From Mixophyes australis (Eukaryota; Chordata; Amphibia; Anura; Limnodynastidae): DNA of 64,000 bases. Below, one piece after another: positions 52,165 to 64,000 of the stretch. The position numbers and the translations under genes were made by a program. The stretch spans positions 382,324,907 to 382,388,906 of the forward strand of contig JAVHZZ010000001.1 in the NCBI GenBank assembly GCA_036250195.1, given 5' to 3'. Under the pieces are notes generated by a model that saw only the letters and a list, made by a program, of their open reading frames with translations, was not told where the DNA came from and did not search any database. Position 1 is the first letter of the stretch; each line of letters opens with the position of its first letter.

Positions 52165-52882
52165 TACAGGAATTTACTCAGTAGTAGGGGAAATACCCTT
52201 ATGATGTTCATGTAAAGTGTTCCATAGAGTGCTAGAGTTTTGTTAAAAGGAAACTGAGCAAATCAAATGAACACAAATACTGGTTTCAGATGATCTGGCC
52301 TTTTTTTATTATTTCATTGTTATATGGAATTCTAATGAAAAAGACCTCACCTATTGTAATACTTTGGGATGTTGGATATGTATTTTTCTACTTATGTTCA
52401 TCCATGTTCTCAACACTAAATGGTGCTTGAATATTTATTTGCTTTTAGCTCTCACTAACTCATTTTTTTATTAGTAGTGTAGTTATCAGACTGTTACTAC
52501 TTATGTATGTAAACTCCACTTGGTTTCTTGTCTATTTTCTGTGATATTCTAATCTGGTCCTCCCTGGAGCATCAGGCAGTTGACATAATCAAGTGGTCCC
52601 CAATTTAATGCAGAGTGGGGGTTCTTCCAAACAGTCATGGTTGCTAATTTCAGCCCAACATGGAGTTCTGTGGGACTGGGTAAATGTCTATGCACTTTCC
52701 TGGTGTTGAGAGCAAGTAACTTGTGCTGTAGTCTGTACTCATAATCCTGGGTGGGGAAAGGGCAAGAACATAATCCACTGACCACTGCTCGAGGACTCCC
52801 CTATACCTTGATGTATTGCGGGTGACTACAAATGGCTATGCTGTCAGTGGGAACAGTGCGTATACTAAAAGTAAACCAGGAG
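51701..52882. other. Spacer with (TA)n at 52,139-52,167
   Basis: No gene or transposon boundary identified. Confidence 0.45.
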
Positions 52883-53047
52883 CAGGGCCGTAACTAGGGC
52901 TGTGCGACAGGGGCGACCGCCCAGGGCGCAACGCTGAAGGGGGCGCAATTTAGGAATATTTTAGGTTAATTTGGTTAAAATTGAGGGCTAGGGGGGCACC
53001 ATTTGTCTTTCTCGCCCAGGGCACTAGAATTCTAAGTTACGGCTCTG
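52883..53047. mobile_element. 165-bp hAT MITE, exact 8-bp duplication
   Basis: Ends CAGGGCCGTAACTAG and CTAAGTTACGGCTCTG; flanks ACCAGGAG at 52,875-52,882 and 53,048-53,055. Contains GGGGCGACCGCCCAGGGCGC. Too short to code. Confidence 0.92.
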
Positions 53048-53790
53048 ACCAGGAGGCAGCATTATTTTCCAACTCCATGGTTCTCCCTATCCCCATGCTG
53101 CTAGGAATGGAATTACTTTTGCTACAACAGATCACCTCTCAATTTAAGACAATTATTAAGAACTCTCAAAGAACTAGACTCTTAGTAAGGCTGGGCACAC
53201 ACTACAGTGTTTTTAGCTGATTTTCCAGCCAATCAAAAGATAAAAGAACATTCGGCCCGATATCGCATTACCGTGTACGCTTCTACGATAAACAATTATC
53301 ATTCCAAGCACATCACATCATTTCATTTGATTTTTAAACTATACTAAAAATGTTATTAAACGATTGAACAATGTCGTTCCAATTCTTCAGTATGCATGAA
53401 CTCACGACCAGCAGTGTCCATAGATCTTTATGGAGTGTGCTTATGACAGATGAAGAGCACAGATCTGAAGGTAAATTTTGTAAACCGTATTAAAAAAATA
53501 AATAAAGACTTGATCCAAAACTATTTTTTCACATTATATAAAGTCAGTATTTAGTTTGCCCAAAGTTCCAGGGAAAATGGGAGCAGCTTAATGGGAAAAG
53601 TAAGAGTCTTAAAATATGTCTAGTAACTGGTATGGCGGATGTTATGTATTGTTAATATTGTTAATAAGATAAGATTTGACCTTATTTCTATTCTTGGACT
53701 TTAACTACTGTTACTCTATTGCTATTCTGTACCTACTCTTTTGGAACTGCAAATCTTCCCAAGGTTGGTGCAGAAGATTTGGCAACACAC
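53048..53790. other. Spacer; possible DNA-transposon left end near 53,190
   Basis: AAGGCTGGGCACACACTACA at 53,190 looks like a MITE terminus, but no matching right end was found. Confidence 0.35.
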
Positions 53791-53792
53791 TG

Positions 53793-54626
53793 GGGGGTTT
53801 TCAATTGTTAGCAGGATTTTTCTTTCCCCGCCATGTTAAAAAAAAATAATCTCCTGCGGGTTTTTGCCGGCAATAGTGACCGTTTTGAGTTAGCGTGGTG
53901 GGAAAACTTGTGCAATTCAATTGAAAAAGAGGGAACGCTGCCCTCCCGCGTTAAAAAGTGTGTTTGCAAGATTTTAGGGGAGTGAAGGGGAGTTTTAACG
54001 CTGTTGTGTATAACACAAAAAAAAGCTTTTGCATATATTTCCATACATTAGATTTCATTACACATTGATAATATCTACATTACAGTACTCTCTTTAGCAT
54101 ATTTTTTTATTGAACTATTTTTTACCATACAATTATCTATACCATGCCAAAACACATTGCTACATTCATATTTGTACCAAAAATATACATAAATATAATT
54201 AATTAGTGCTTTTATTATTTATTTTTTTATACTTTTTTTATTTCAATATTTTTTTACAAGAAAATCAACTTACACAAGTTAGGTATTAGTGATAAACATA
54301 AGTTTAACTTTTTTTAAACATTTTTACATGATTTCAAATACTTTTCAGAGGTTTTTTATTTTTAACACACCCCAAGGAGGTGCGAGATAAAACAGCATAT
54401 TTGCCTGTTTTACCTGCCACGTTAAAAAACAATTGAATAGCTTTTAATGCAGCTGCCTCTCGCACACCCTATACTTTCAATAGATCTTCTACTGGAGCGT
54501 GAGAGGAAAAAGACATAACGTTAAAAATAGAATTGAATTGCGGGTAAAGTTAATGATAAAAAACAGTGTTAAAATGACTTAACACGCTAAAAAAAAAACC
54601 AACTCACTGACAATTGACAATTCACA
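53793..54626. mobile_element. Probable MITE or DNA transposon with imperfect inverted ends
   Basis: GTTTTCAATTGTTAGCAGGA at the left and AACTCACTGACAATTGACAA at the right are imperfect complements. Both subterminal regions contain CACGTTAAAAAA/GCGTTAAAAAG, GAATTGAATTG and AATTCAATTGAA motifs, suggesting a single element. Confidence 0.5.
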
Positions 54627-56112
54627 GATGTAGAGCGAATTCATATATAAAAGTTGGACAGATCAGATCAGCTTTCTCAGAGCGATCAAGTGACTGGAAT
54701 GTTCTTATCTGTTGGAATTTGTTAAAGAAATGCACAGAAAATCACTTTTTTTTAATTGAGGTGCCTGACAGTTTATATAGGATGCTAGAGGCCTTTATAG
54801 TCATTCAGGGGAGAGTTGGCCATAGACATTTATGGGACTTTTGCTAGTAAGCTGATGAATTCATGAGGCCTTTTGGCGGTAGTGACCTGCTGTGTAGCTG
54901 TGTATACACAGTGAGTTGTAGCAGGTTTTGCTCAGCAGAATTGTAGGCCCAGTAATCAATTGCGAAATGTGGAGCATTTATTTATTGGCTCTGTGTCTGG
55001 GTAAGGCTGACTGCTTTATCCATTTTTGTGGATTTGACAAGCTGTGACACAGACTGAGCTGAGAAAGACAGACTGACTGCTGCAAGAGAGTGTTGAGAGT
55101 TGGAGAGAGAGGCTGAGAAAGAGGCATCTGTGGGAGTGACAGTGTCACGGCAATAGGGTTTCTGGGATCCGTCTTGGGACCCCTGGGGCTAGCTGTGCCT
55201 GGGTCCCCACAAAACAGGCTACTATATCCTAATCCCACTAACCCACAGCCACACCAGAATGATGACCTACATTGCCTTACATTCCCTATTTTTAGTACTA
55301 ATCCAGCTTTTGCTGATGAAGCAGGGCATATTACATTAGTTGTGGTGCTTATCCTACTACTGTTTATTGTACAGTTTAAACCTGTTTATAAAGGGACATA
55401 ATTTTTTATTTCAATACGGCTATTTAGTAAGTTATCAGTTGTGATGATTATAATCTCCTTTGCAGTCATTCTGTAGTAAGATGCCACCTTCTCTAATAGG
55501 AACATATTATTTTACCCCTTTCTCTGAGTGAATATAACAAGATGACTTCACAGGTACGGTTTTACAATATGAAGTACATTGTCTTTTGTCATGATTTGGT
55601 TGGAAACAATTTTGAAAAGCCAAATTATGTATTTATAGTCCAAAATATTCAGTCACCTGAACTGAGGAAAATCTGAAAATGTTCAGTAGAACAGGTAATA
55701 GAAGTTTTAAAAATACATAGAAAAAAATATATTTGATGCTGTCCGTGAATTACTCTTTTCACTGTGATAATTAGAAAAAAAAAACTGATTTCAGAACTTG
55801 ACAGGAACAAATAGATCCAATCCAATGTACTGGATGAATTTGCTGATGATGTTTTAAAATTGTACAGATTTCATTACTGGGCAATGGTTCCTCATCTCTA
55901 CTTATACTCCTTATGACAGTGAATAAAACAAATGTACTTTCCAGAAAGTGTTACAATTTCAAATTACTATCTTGTACTTTTGTTGCCCATTGAACCTTGA
56001 AAAAGAAATTTATAATCTAGAAATATTTCATTTTATTGCAAGCCATTTACACAATTAACCATTCAATTAATTCAAGTGTTTAATTTTAATTTAACTGCCT
56101 ACACTTGGGTAT

Positions 56113-56117
<5 letters not shown>
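54627..56117. other. Spacer, no gene recognised
   Basis: GACAGTGTCACGGC near 55,140 and CCCCTGGGGCTAGCTG near 55,180 stand out in composition only. Confidence 0.45.

Positions 56118-56166
<49 letters not shown>
56118..56166. repeat. (TA)n microsatellite
   Basis: About 24 TA units. Confidence 0.95.
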
Positions 56167-56170
<4 letters not shown>

Positions 56171-56699
56171 AGTTAAAATATGCAGTTACCAATTTTGTTA
56201 ATTAAAGTTTTGTTTGAATTGTAGTATAGTTATATTTTATATATCTGACTGACATGTTAACATATCAGGCATGAGACTAAAGAATAGTGCTTAGGCTTAA
56301 AGAAGAATATCTGTTAAAATTTATTTTAGAAATATAGCATTATTTTAAAACATTTAACTATATACAATTGCTATTTTAAATTGACAGCAATAATTAACTG
56401 TTTGTCAGCAGACTCTTGTAGACATATTTTGGTCTAATTCAGCTTTCAGTTCATTTCAGCACCGACACCCCAGTGCTTTTCTTGTAGTCACTAGGAGGTT
56501 GGTCCACACTGTTTCTTTGTCCCCTTCCCCCATAGAAGTCCAGCTCTAAACTGACTAGCATGGGGCAAATATTCCCTCTAGCAGAAGGACCACATGCTGT
56601 GATGTCCCTTGTTAATAGTGGTACATAGTCCAAGCTGTCCAACCTGTGGCTGGTTTCCACTAATAGCAGAGCTTCTGTCATTTATTTCAGAAGTCCATT
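56167..56699. other. AT-rich spacer
   Basis: Nothing recognised; the minus frame at 56,451-56,681 has no known domain. Confidence 0.45.
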
Positions 56700-56959
56700 A
56701 ATTAAAATGGGGTTTTGGGAGCATAGTTTAGCTCACATCAACAGCAGATGGAGATCATTTGAGCTCCTGCAGACCAAGAAATAAACCTGGTAAAATCTAT
56801 AACCTTTCTGTGGGATTTTGGGAGATATCCCTAATTCATATCCTCCTGTCCAGGAATCATAGATTCAACTGAAATGTCTATTCAACTGGGGGATCAGGCA
56901 GGGACAAACAAGATTCTCCAGCACATCAAATGTGTCTTAACAAAAAGAACATCCTAGCT

Positions 56960-57625
56960 TTAGAGAAGAACATGCAAGAGACTGTGTCAGCAGCCATGTC
57001 TAATATCCAGCAATATCTACCATCTATAACCGATAGGCTGCCTTCTCTGGCAGAAGAACCACGTTGCTGACCACATTGCAAAACTTCAGGAATCCATCCA
57101 GCACCAGGTCACAAAACCAAGAGAATTACAGTCCAGAGTGGATGGTCTTGCTAACAGGGGCAGACACATTGATTTGCATATAAGTGGGATCCCAGAAGAC
57201 ATTCCACCACAGGGCATCATAGACATCCTTACCAAGATTTTTAATGAAGTCTTGTACCAGGACTTTGGTGCTCAAATACTGTTTGATAGACCACACACAG
57301 CCTTACACCAGAGGCCCTAACACAGAAAGTCCTAGAGATTACATTACCATTCCAAAAAGGAAGATATCCATCCAGAAACTTAGACATGATCAATTTTGAT
57401 GGCCATAAGATTCAGGTGTTTTAGGATCTCACCTAACATACACCGCAGCAACGAATAGATCTAAGACCCCTGGTTGAAGAAACACAAAAGCACAACATTA
57501 AATATCATTGGGGCTTTCCATTTAGCCTGTAATGGCAAACAAGTTCTTTTGAAAGACCCTTCCAACCTTAACCAATTGTGCTCCACATTAAACCTACCAA
57601 GAGTCAACTTGCAGGAATAGCAAAA
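56960..57625 (+). pseudogene. L1/Tx1-type ORF1 remnant
   Basis: MQETVSAAMSNIQQYLPSIT suggests the coiled-coil part. Then QSRVDGLANRGRHIDLHISG and IPEDIPPQGIIDILTKIFNE match the start of the RRM (ENRxRRxNLxIxGIPE). Later VFQDLSPNI-like and LKDPSNLNQLCSTLNLPRVN fit the C-terminal domain. Stops near 57,070 and 57,320, plus frame changes, make it non-coding. Confidence 0.72.
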
Positions 57626-57875
57626 TGGTCCGCCCACTTGACACCTCCATCTCTACCTCAACACAAAAGTTGGAAGAAAGTCCACCACTCAAATTGAGGA
57701 ACCAAAAATCCAGCATGACTGCCCAATAGACAACACCTGACTCCTCACTTCCTTTTACATGTTTTAGCAGAACTGACTGATCCTCAGTTGATCATTTAGT
57801 AAGAAGAGTTATTACAATGTACCCTCCCCTCCATTCTGTGGAACTTACACACAATCCTTTCTGCTGCTACCCCGA

Positions 57876-60400
57876 ATGCTTCCCTTTAAATATAGTTGTT
57901 CAAGCGTCTTGCCCAGCACAAGAACCACTCTAAAAATTTGTTCCATTATTGCAAATGGTCTTAATATTCCAAAAAGAATATCTAAAACATTACAGGCTTT
58001 CTATACAGATAGGGCAGATGTAGTTTTTAATGAAGAGGCCCATTTTAAACTTGGTTCAGCTTCCTTACTTCAAAGTAAGCATTATTCACACAGTTTTTAC
58101 AGGTGTACTTTTCATGATTTTCAGTTGGCCGACATCTTAGTTGTCTTGATTATAGCTTTTACTCCCACCCTTACTATTCATATTCTAGAATAGATTATCT
58201 CTTTGTTAGTCATAGGCACCGACATCTTGTGAGCAAGACAATCATAGGCCTAGTGACTTGGTCAGACCATTCCCCCATATACCTCTCATAATCTCTTAAT
58301 CATAATCAGCTCAGACAGTAGACATGGATACATTACTCCAAGACCCCTATAGCAAAGCTCATTTGGAATGCACAATAAATCAATATATTGAACATAACAA
58401 TTTGAATGATACTTCAAAAATGATAATCTGGGATCACACAAGTGTGTATTAATAGGCAAATTTATTCAACTATCCTTTATTAGAAAAATAAAAAGAAGTT
58501 TAAAAAGAGTAACTTTTATTAAACGTTAAAGATCTAGAAACCAGTCAGAAATATTTCCTAGCTAGAGGGATTCTAGCTGAGTTCATGGAAATCAGAGTTG
58601 ACTTTAATAAGCTCATAAGCGACTAAACAAAATTGACTTTTAGAAAGTGCAGTGAAAGATTTTATCAGTGGTGGGAATAAGTCTCCTAGCTAGAGGACTG
58701 CATGCACTAGGAGCAGCTTCCTTCATACACACAATTAAAGACTCTAGGCGCAGATATTTCCATCTTACTGAAAAGATTGCAAAGTCATTTCACTCCTATT
58801 ACTCAAATGCATATAATATTTCAAGTATTGGCTTCTGACAGACACTGCTCTTAAAAAAAATATATATATAAGACTTCCTTCCCTAAAATTTCAGAGGCTG
58901 TCAGTGAGATGTTGGACTAGCGATTCTCGCCGAAGCTAGAGCAGGCTATTTAGTTTGGTTTACCATAATATATTACAAAACTTTTGGGGAGACTGAATCC
59001 TCTCCTTTTTGGAGCCCTCAATAAAATTTCAAATGAATCTGGCTTCTCACAGCAGTCCCTTGAGGCCCATATTACGATTCTCCTTAAGGAATGAAATGGC
59101 AATCTCAAGGCTTCTCCTGACTGGGGAAGATTACTATTATCAAGATTAACACTTTACCTCAAGTGTTATACTTTGTCCAAACACTCCGTATTAATATCCG
59201 TACAAGATATTTTAGTGACCTACAGAAATTAGTTCGCTGGGTAATCTATAATTAAAAAACATATTATCCATAGGAGGAAAACCTAAAGGGGTATTCAACT
59301 TCCGCTATTTTCAAAATATCACTAGGCGGCATTGTTAACTAGGACTCTGGAGTGTATTCCAAACAATGGGATGCAATAGATCCCTCCCAAAATCCTTCCA
59401 TGGCTCCCATAGCTGCCCATATATCTTACCTCAAAATTGGTCACTCCCTTCACTGCTGGACTAGGCTGATGACACTAAATTCATTCCTTTGGCATTATTC
59501 TCTCACTCCTCTGACCAACAATCTATACCTCCCACCAGAACTACAGCCATCGGTTTTTTGGTTGTGGTCAAAAAGGAAGACAGAAAGGTAAGGCCAGCTG
59601 GTGGAGAATGGGAAGAGGTGTGACTTCTCTGCCATGCAGTAGAGACTGAATCTCCTTTCTTCTGAAATCTGGCTATATTTTGATGCCAGACACTACATTC
59701 AAGTTAAGATACTTTCAGCAGGGGTGAGGTGGAAGCAGCCATCTTTCAAAATCTCTACTGTTCCCCAGAGACTCCAGTCACACAATCTCCATTATTTACA
59801 ATATGTTAAATGTAGACATGTATAGTTAATCTCTGAGCTATGCAAAACCATGTACCAAGAGATGGGGAGGTCAGAAACTGACCAAATATCACCAAAATAT
59901 TCCAAATCGTTGTGGCTTTTTCTTAAAACCTTTCTGTGGTTGAAACACATTTATAAATGGTATAGGTGACCCCCCCAACTGCACAATCAGGTGTCTTGGG
60001 TTCCTGCTGGAGGTATGGATCAGTCATGAGGTCTTCATTATACCTTCTGGCTCAAAATCAGGGAATACACAATAGAGATACTGGGTGTGCCAGTCCCAGA
60101 GTGTCCAATTTTTTGTTTTTTTTAACCTTTTGAATATCCAGATTTCCCAATATAAAACATATCTACTTAGACACCTAAATAATGCCGCAAAAGTAGTTAT
60201 TCCAGTGCATTGGAGATCCTCATTCCCCCTTACCTGAATTTGTGCTTCACAAGGGTTTGTTTCTACAAATCTATTGTTGACATGTCTAAGTCAAGTCAGG
60301 CATGAAATTTATGGCAATCTGGATTACATGGTTGAACCTCCCACCTATCACTCCATGATCGAGCCTCCATTGTGTGGGACACTCCCCTCTCCCTGTAGTG
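57876..60400 (+). pseudogene. L1/Tx1-type ORF2 remnants
   Basis: Endonuclease start: TTLKICSIIANGLNIPKRIS (57,930s) and QADVVFNEEAHFKLGS-like text (catalytic E in EEAH); end: RIDYLFVSHRHRHLVSKTII and GLVTWSDHSPIYLS (58,190-58,290). C-terminal piece at 59,352-59,591: KQWDAIDPSQNPSMAPIAAH and SFLWHYSLTPLTNNL. Near 60,290-60,400, SQVRHEIYGNLDYMVEPPTY. Many stops throughout. No RT active site was seen between 58.3 and 59.3 kb. Confidence 0.65.
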
Positions 60401-60739
60401 GGCAGTAAACAACTAGGTGATATCACCTTCCTAAACAAAAACAGTTCAGACAGAAATTAGCATTACTTTCCTGTTGGAAGCAGTGTTTCTCAGCTAGGTA
60501 AAGTCCTGAGGAACCTTCACTCTCGCCTCTTCTTTTTCTCTCCACTTCTCCCATTCTCTTGTTTTATAAATGATATTGTCCCACATAACAGATAGGTATA
60601 TAAGTTAAGAATTACAGAACTTGTGGAATTGTATGTACATATGTAGATAACTGGATTGAGGAACATATTCAGGTTGGATAAAAGGTGTTAATAGGGTATC
60701 ACAGCCTTGTCCTATTTTTAATGATTTTGTAGACGGCCT

Positions 60740-61640
60740 TGAAAGTAAGGAGTACATATTTGAAAATAATGTTAAACTATGTAGGGTGTTAAACATAGTA
60801 TGCTATCTTGCTTCAAAAGGATTTAGACAAACTGGAAATGTGGGAAATTGCAAATTAAGTTAAGTATAGAAAGGTTATGCACTTAGAACATGCAACTGGA
60901 AATCAGAGATTTAAAGGTTTTAGGCATGCTGCTAGACAGTTAATTGAACACTACAGTCAGTGTTCAGTAGCTGTTACTATTAGTAATAGTATCATGGGGT
61001 GCATAAAAAAGAGGGTAGATATACATGATGGAAGCATAATGTTGCTGTTCTATAAGTCACTCGTCAGCCCACATATCTAATATCTAACATAAAGTACATT
61101 TTTTGGGACCTATCTAAAAGAAGGACAATGAATAGGAAGAGTGATTACAATACAATGAAAGGCTATACATAAAAACTGTTTTACATTGAAGAAAGGCTGA
61201 CTTAGCATGTTAAAATATAGTTGAGGCCAATAAAAAAGTTTTGTCTAATAAACCTTTCATACCTAGGTTTGTGCAAGTGACAACAGGACATCAACTGTAA
61301 GGAAGACATTTTCATTGTCAGTACAGAAAAGTGTTCTTGTCTGTAAGTGATGGGCAACTATGGATTTCAAAATATATTTAATGCCTTTCTTGCAAGACAT
61401 GATAGAAATGGTGCGATCATGCTATGATTATTAGATTGTATTAATAGGGTGGTTGATCAAGATAATTAATTGGGTCACTATTTATGGAGTCAGGAAGGAT
61501 TTGTTTTCATTGCAAGGGTAAATTGGTAGTTTCTTTCCTACAGTTTTGTTTTACCTTTCTCAAGATCAACATTGCTAGATTATATAAATAGGCAGAACTT
61601 GATGGACTTTTGTCTTTTTTCAACCTTGCTAACTATGCAA
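60740..61640 (+). mobile_element. CR1/L2-like LINE 3' end, 5'-truncated
   Basis: Shifting frames encode KLEMWEIAN-like and RKVMHLEHATGNQRFKGF, then SNSIMGCIKKRVDIHDGSIM followed by LLFYKSLVSPHI. This is the K.xMHLG...xxILGxIKRxx...xLYKxLVRPHLEY block found near the C-terminus of non-LTR ORF2s. The 3' UTR has GGAGTCAGGAAGGATTTGTT and AACTTGATGGACTTTTGTCT, ending ACCTTGCTAACTATGCAA. A SINE starts within 5 bp. Confidence 0.7.
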
Positions 61641-61644
61641 TTAT

Positions 61645-61981
61645 TTACATCATCACCATTTATTTATATAGCGCCACTAATAACGCAGCGCTGTACAGAG
61701 AACTCACTCACATCAGTCCCTGCCCCATTGGAGCTTACAGTCTAAATTTTCTAACATACACAGACAGAGACAGACAAGGGTCAATTTGATAGCAGCCAAT
61801 TAACCTACCAGTATGTTTTTTTTTTGGAGTGTGGGAGGAAACCGGAGCACCCGGAGGAAACCCACGCAAACACGGGGAGAACATACAAACTCCACACAGA
61901 TAAGGCCATGGTCGGGAATTGAACTCATGACCCCAGTGCTGTGAGGCAGAAATGCTAACCACTTAGCCACCGTGCTGCCAT
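61645..61981 (-). mobile_element. tRNA-like SINE, full length, minus
   Basis: Reverse complement begins GGCAGCACGGTGGCTAAGTG (A box within TGGCTAAGTGGTTAGCA) and has GGGTCATGAGTTCAATTCC (B box). The body has TGTGTGGAGTTTGTATGTTC, CGTGTTTGCGTGGGTTTCCT and CCGGGTGCTCCGGTTTCCTC. The tail is GGCGCTATATAAATAAATGG then TGATGATG. This is the best copy in the window and the reference for the shorter ones at 17.0, 25.9 and 34.1 kb. Confidence 0.85.
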
Positions 61982-64000
61982 AGGATGTACTTTCTTTATT
62001 TACCGTGTGCTTGTGTTGCAGACCTCTGGAATATGTACTTATGCTTCACTACCCTATGTATAATTTGTTTTTTGCATGACTTGCTATACTGACTGCCCGT
62101 GCTGCAGTATTTTGGGGCGCAGTATTTTTAAATAAACTATGATAATCATGCACTACTTGCACCCTTATTCACAGGCTTTGCAGCATTTGCAAAGGCCACA
62201 CAAGCTAATATGAATCTGCTGCCAATCAAGGCTTGACTTTATCCAAAAGGCAATTATTCTCATTCCGAGTGTCATTTGCTAACACGGCCCAAAGGTGACA
62301 AAGTAAGGTAGATCATAGCAACCAATCATCAATTAGCTTTCTATTTGTCTAGTGCAAGTTAGAAAATGAAATCAGATGTCTGCTTGGTTGCTGTGTTGGA
62401 GTATACATTTAAGCCTTTGAGCAATGTTAGTAACTAACCCTCAATGGCACAGCACATGGTATACTCTGGGGAACCGTAACTCAGCTATAAAACAAAATGA
62501 AAACATAAGGGAATTTTTAAAAAAATACAATGCAGGGCATTTAACAAGATTATACAGTTACCTCACTATAATCATGTGAATCAGGATGGATATCACCTTT
62601 AAGAGTAAATAAGAAAAGCAATTTGTACAAACACTGTTTCTATTTTTTCATCGTATTACATTTTTCAGCAAAACACACAAAAAAGTCCTCAGTGCAGTGA
62701 ACTGATAGTCAAATAATTTAATGTTGATTGGGCTTAAAGAGAAAAAAGTTGGTTCACATTATGAAATAATAATTTACAGAGAAAATGTTTCAATGTTTTG
62801 AAATGCCCAATAGTAGTGAAATATCTTAAAAAGTGTGTAGCAAATTGCCATAATTGAAAAACGTTTATGAGGATGCAGTACAATACACCAAAGAGTTACA
62901 CTTAAAGAAAATGCATTCCTACCCCTCTCTCTATATAATAGTTTACAGATTGAGTGCTATAATGAATATTATATAATGACCTTTATAGTGTTCTGATGTT
63001 AATAATAGAAGTGTACTTCATATGTAAGAAAAATACTACTGTTTGTTGAATCATTACATATATTGTACATGGTGTTTTGTGTGATTGTGTGTGATGTGAT
63101 TTTCTCTTTGTGAAAAAATCTCTGAATCTCTCCAGTGAAACTTTGTTATAAGATCCAAAGTAATAACATTAGGAATAATGAGTCACTCTAAACATAGTCA
63201 ATCATTTTGCTGAATTTCCGAAAGACGTTGACACACAGGTGTTATGTCTAGGAAAAAACTGAATGTAAGCGTGGAAGTGGTTAATGGCATGTGGATTACA
63301 CATATTACCATGCTAATGTAATTATCCTAACCTTTCTTCACTGCCATGGGATCTTTTGTGCTACCTTGACTATCTCCAGACCTAGCAGAGCTGTCCTAAT
63401 AGGGGGGGGGGGGGGGGGATACCTAGCTATGTCACTTGGAGGACGAAAGGGAGGTTTGGTCAGTAAGGGCCCTAAATGAATCCAAATATGTCCACAAGGG
63501 CTGTCAGTTCCCATACCCCTATGTGGTTTTAAGAGAGTCTGATCTGAGAGAGAGGATGCTTGTTTTTGTCCAAAACTAGATGTAATACTCTAATTGGAGT
63601 AATCCAACCCTTGGATTATACCTGACTGGACTGTTGGAACTTAATATCATTTTTGGAACTTTGACGTTAGACAGTCATACTCAATATATGAGATCATTAT
63701 CTACCAGTGTACTGGCCAGACACTATTTCTATATTATCTGTCTGTCTAATTTTATCATTCAACATTGTCCATTTCCTTTTTACTTAATTGTACATCTTTG
63801 CAGTATACTCAATAAATAGATTTATATTATACATTGTCCGCTATCTAAGGGTAATATTTTGGTTTATTTATCATTAATTATTATTTTATATCGTGGCGCA
63901 TCCCACTTTTAGATCTATTGGTATACCTTTTTTTGAGACTGGCACTTTCATGTGGTTTTTGCGACTGATATAATATTGTTTTTTTATATTTAAGAGTATA
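61982..64000. other. AT-rich end of window; small MITE-like arms and a G run
   Basis: ATAGCAACCAATCATCAATT (62,315) and TTGGTTGCTGTGTTGGAG (62,382) are inverted CCAATC-type arms of another MITE family. A run of about 17 G lies near 63,402. GTGGCGCATCCCACTTTTAG at 63,893 recalls GTGCGCCTCCTCTTTCATCT after the Penelope fragment, too weak to assign. No gene. Confidence 0.45.

Larger units (their letters stand above)
56700..60560 (+). mobile_element. Second L1/Tx1-type LINE, heavily decayed, RT core lost
   Basis: ORF1 remnants lie at 56,950-57,620 and ORF2 remnants at 57,880-60,400, in the same order as a standard L1-group element. The ORF2 part contains an endonuclease end and C-terminal sequence but no recognisable FADD active site; about 1.5-2 kb of RT is missing or unreadable. 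It is on the opposite strand to the 41-48 kb element, and the proteins differ, so it belongs to another lineage. No poly(A) tail was found. Confidence 0.72.

Noticed and set aside
61900..61981. Possible tRNA gene from A and B boxes
   Set aside because: Boxes belong to a SINE head that recurs in the window with a shared body and tail; no tRNA cloverleaf is evident.
63893..63960. Similarity to the end of the Penelope fragment near 3429
   Set aside because: Only a short GC-containing motif is shared; not enough to call another Penelope copy.

Overview
The window looks like a stretch of intergenic or intronic DNA from a vertebrate with a large, repeat-rich genome, most probably an anuran amphibian. 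This rests on the mix of repeats: Penelope-like elements, several Tc1-like families, L1/Tx1-type LINEs, a Ty3/Gypsy element with integrase ahead of reverse transcriptase, Helitron-like elements, hAT elements, and palindromic MITEs containing CCAATCAGATT-type arms. The species cannot be named from the sequence. I found no convincing host protein-coding exon. Every protein similarity I can defend belongs to a transposable element. One degenerate U2-like snRNA pseudogene is present.

Layout. 1-3.1 kb: two Penelope-like fragments in head-to-head inversion (an open RT core on minus, a GIY-YIG endonuclease on plus) followed by a duplicated leader-like repeat with a hammerhead-like core. 4.1-4.9 kb: LINE 3' end. 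5.0-6.25 kb: a short hAT derivative with perfect 8-bp target duplication, then a Helitron-like element keeping a helicase C-terminus. 6.7-8.3 kb: a three-layer nest (palindromic MITE, second MITE, LTR-like insertion containing a 0.27-kb palindrome). 8.9-11.9 kb: a 3-kb hAT element with decayed BED-finger transposase. 12.6 kb: U2-like pseudogene. 13-21.5 kb: four LTR-like blocks, three carrying or resembling minisatellites, a SINE and a possible Harbinger nuclease fragment. 22.3-25.1 kb: a possible Myb-like fragment and a second large hAT copy.

25.9-38.2 kb: SINE, a decayed Tc1, dimeric tandem repeats, Helitron-like ends hosting a hAT foldback, two minisatellites (27 and 42 bp), a second Tc1 with perfect ends and a nested SINE tail, a truncated Gypsy element, a third Tc1 remnant and a LINE poly(A) end. 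41.3-48.7 kb: an almost complete minus-strand L1-type element (5' UTR, ORF1, ORF2 with one frameshift, poly(A), target duplication), the most intact coding unit here. 48.8-50.8 kb: a 1.94-kb non-autonomous hAT with 8-bp duplication that contains a minisatellite and two palindromes. 51-55 kb: minisatellite and small DNA transposons. 56.7-60.6 kb: a badly decayed second L1/Tx1-type element. 60.8-62 kb: LINE 3' end abutting a SINE. The rest is AT-rich DNA with no assignable feature.

The elements do not form a host pathway. Each is an independent insertion, and the nesting gives relative ages: palindromic MITE before second MITE before LTR-like insertion at 6.7-8.3 kb, and Tc1 before SINE at 34.1 kb. 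Class assignments come from motifs read by eye; no database search was run.
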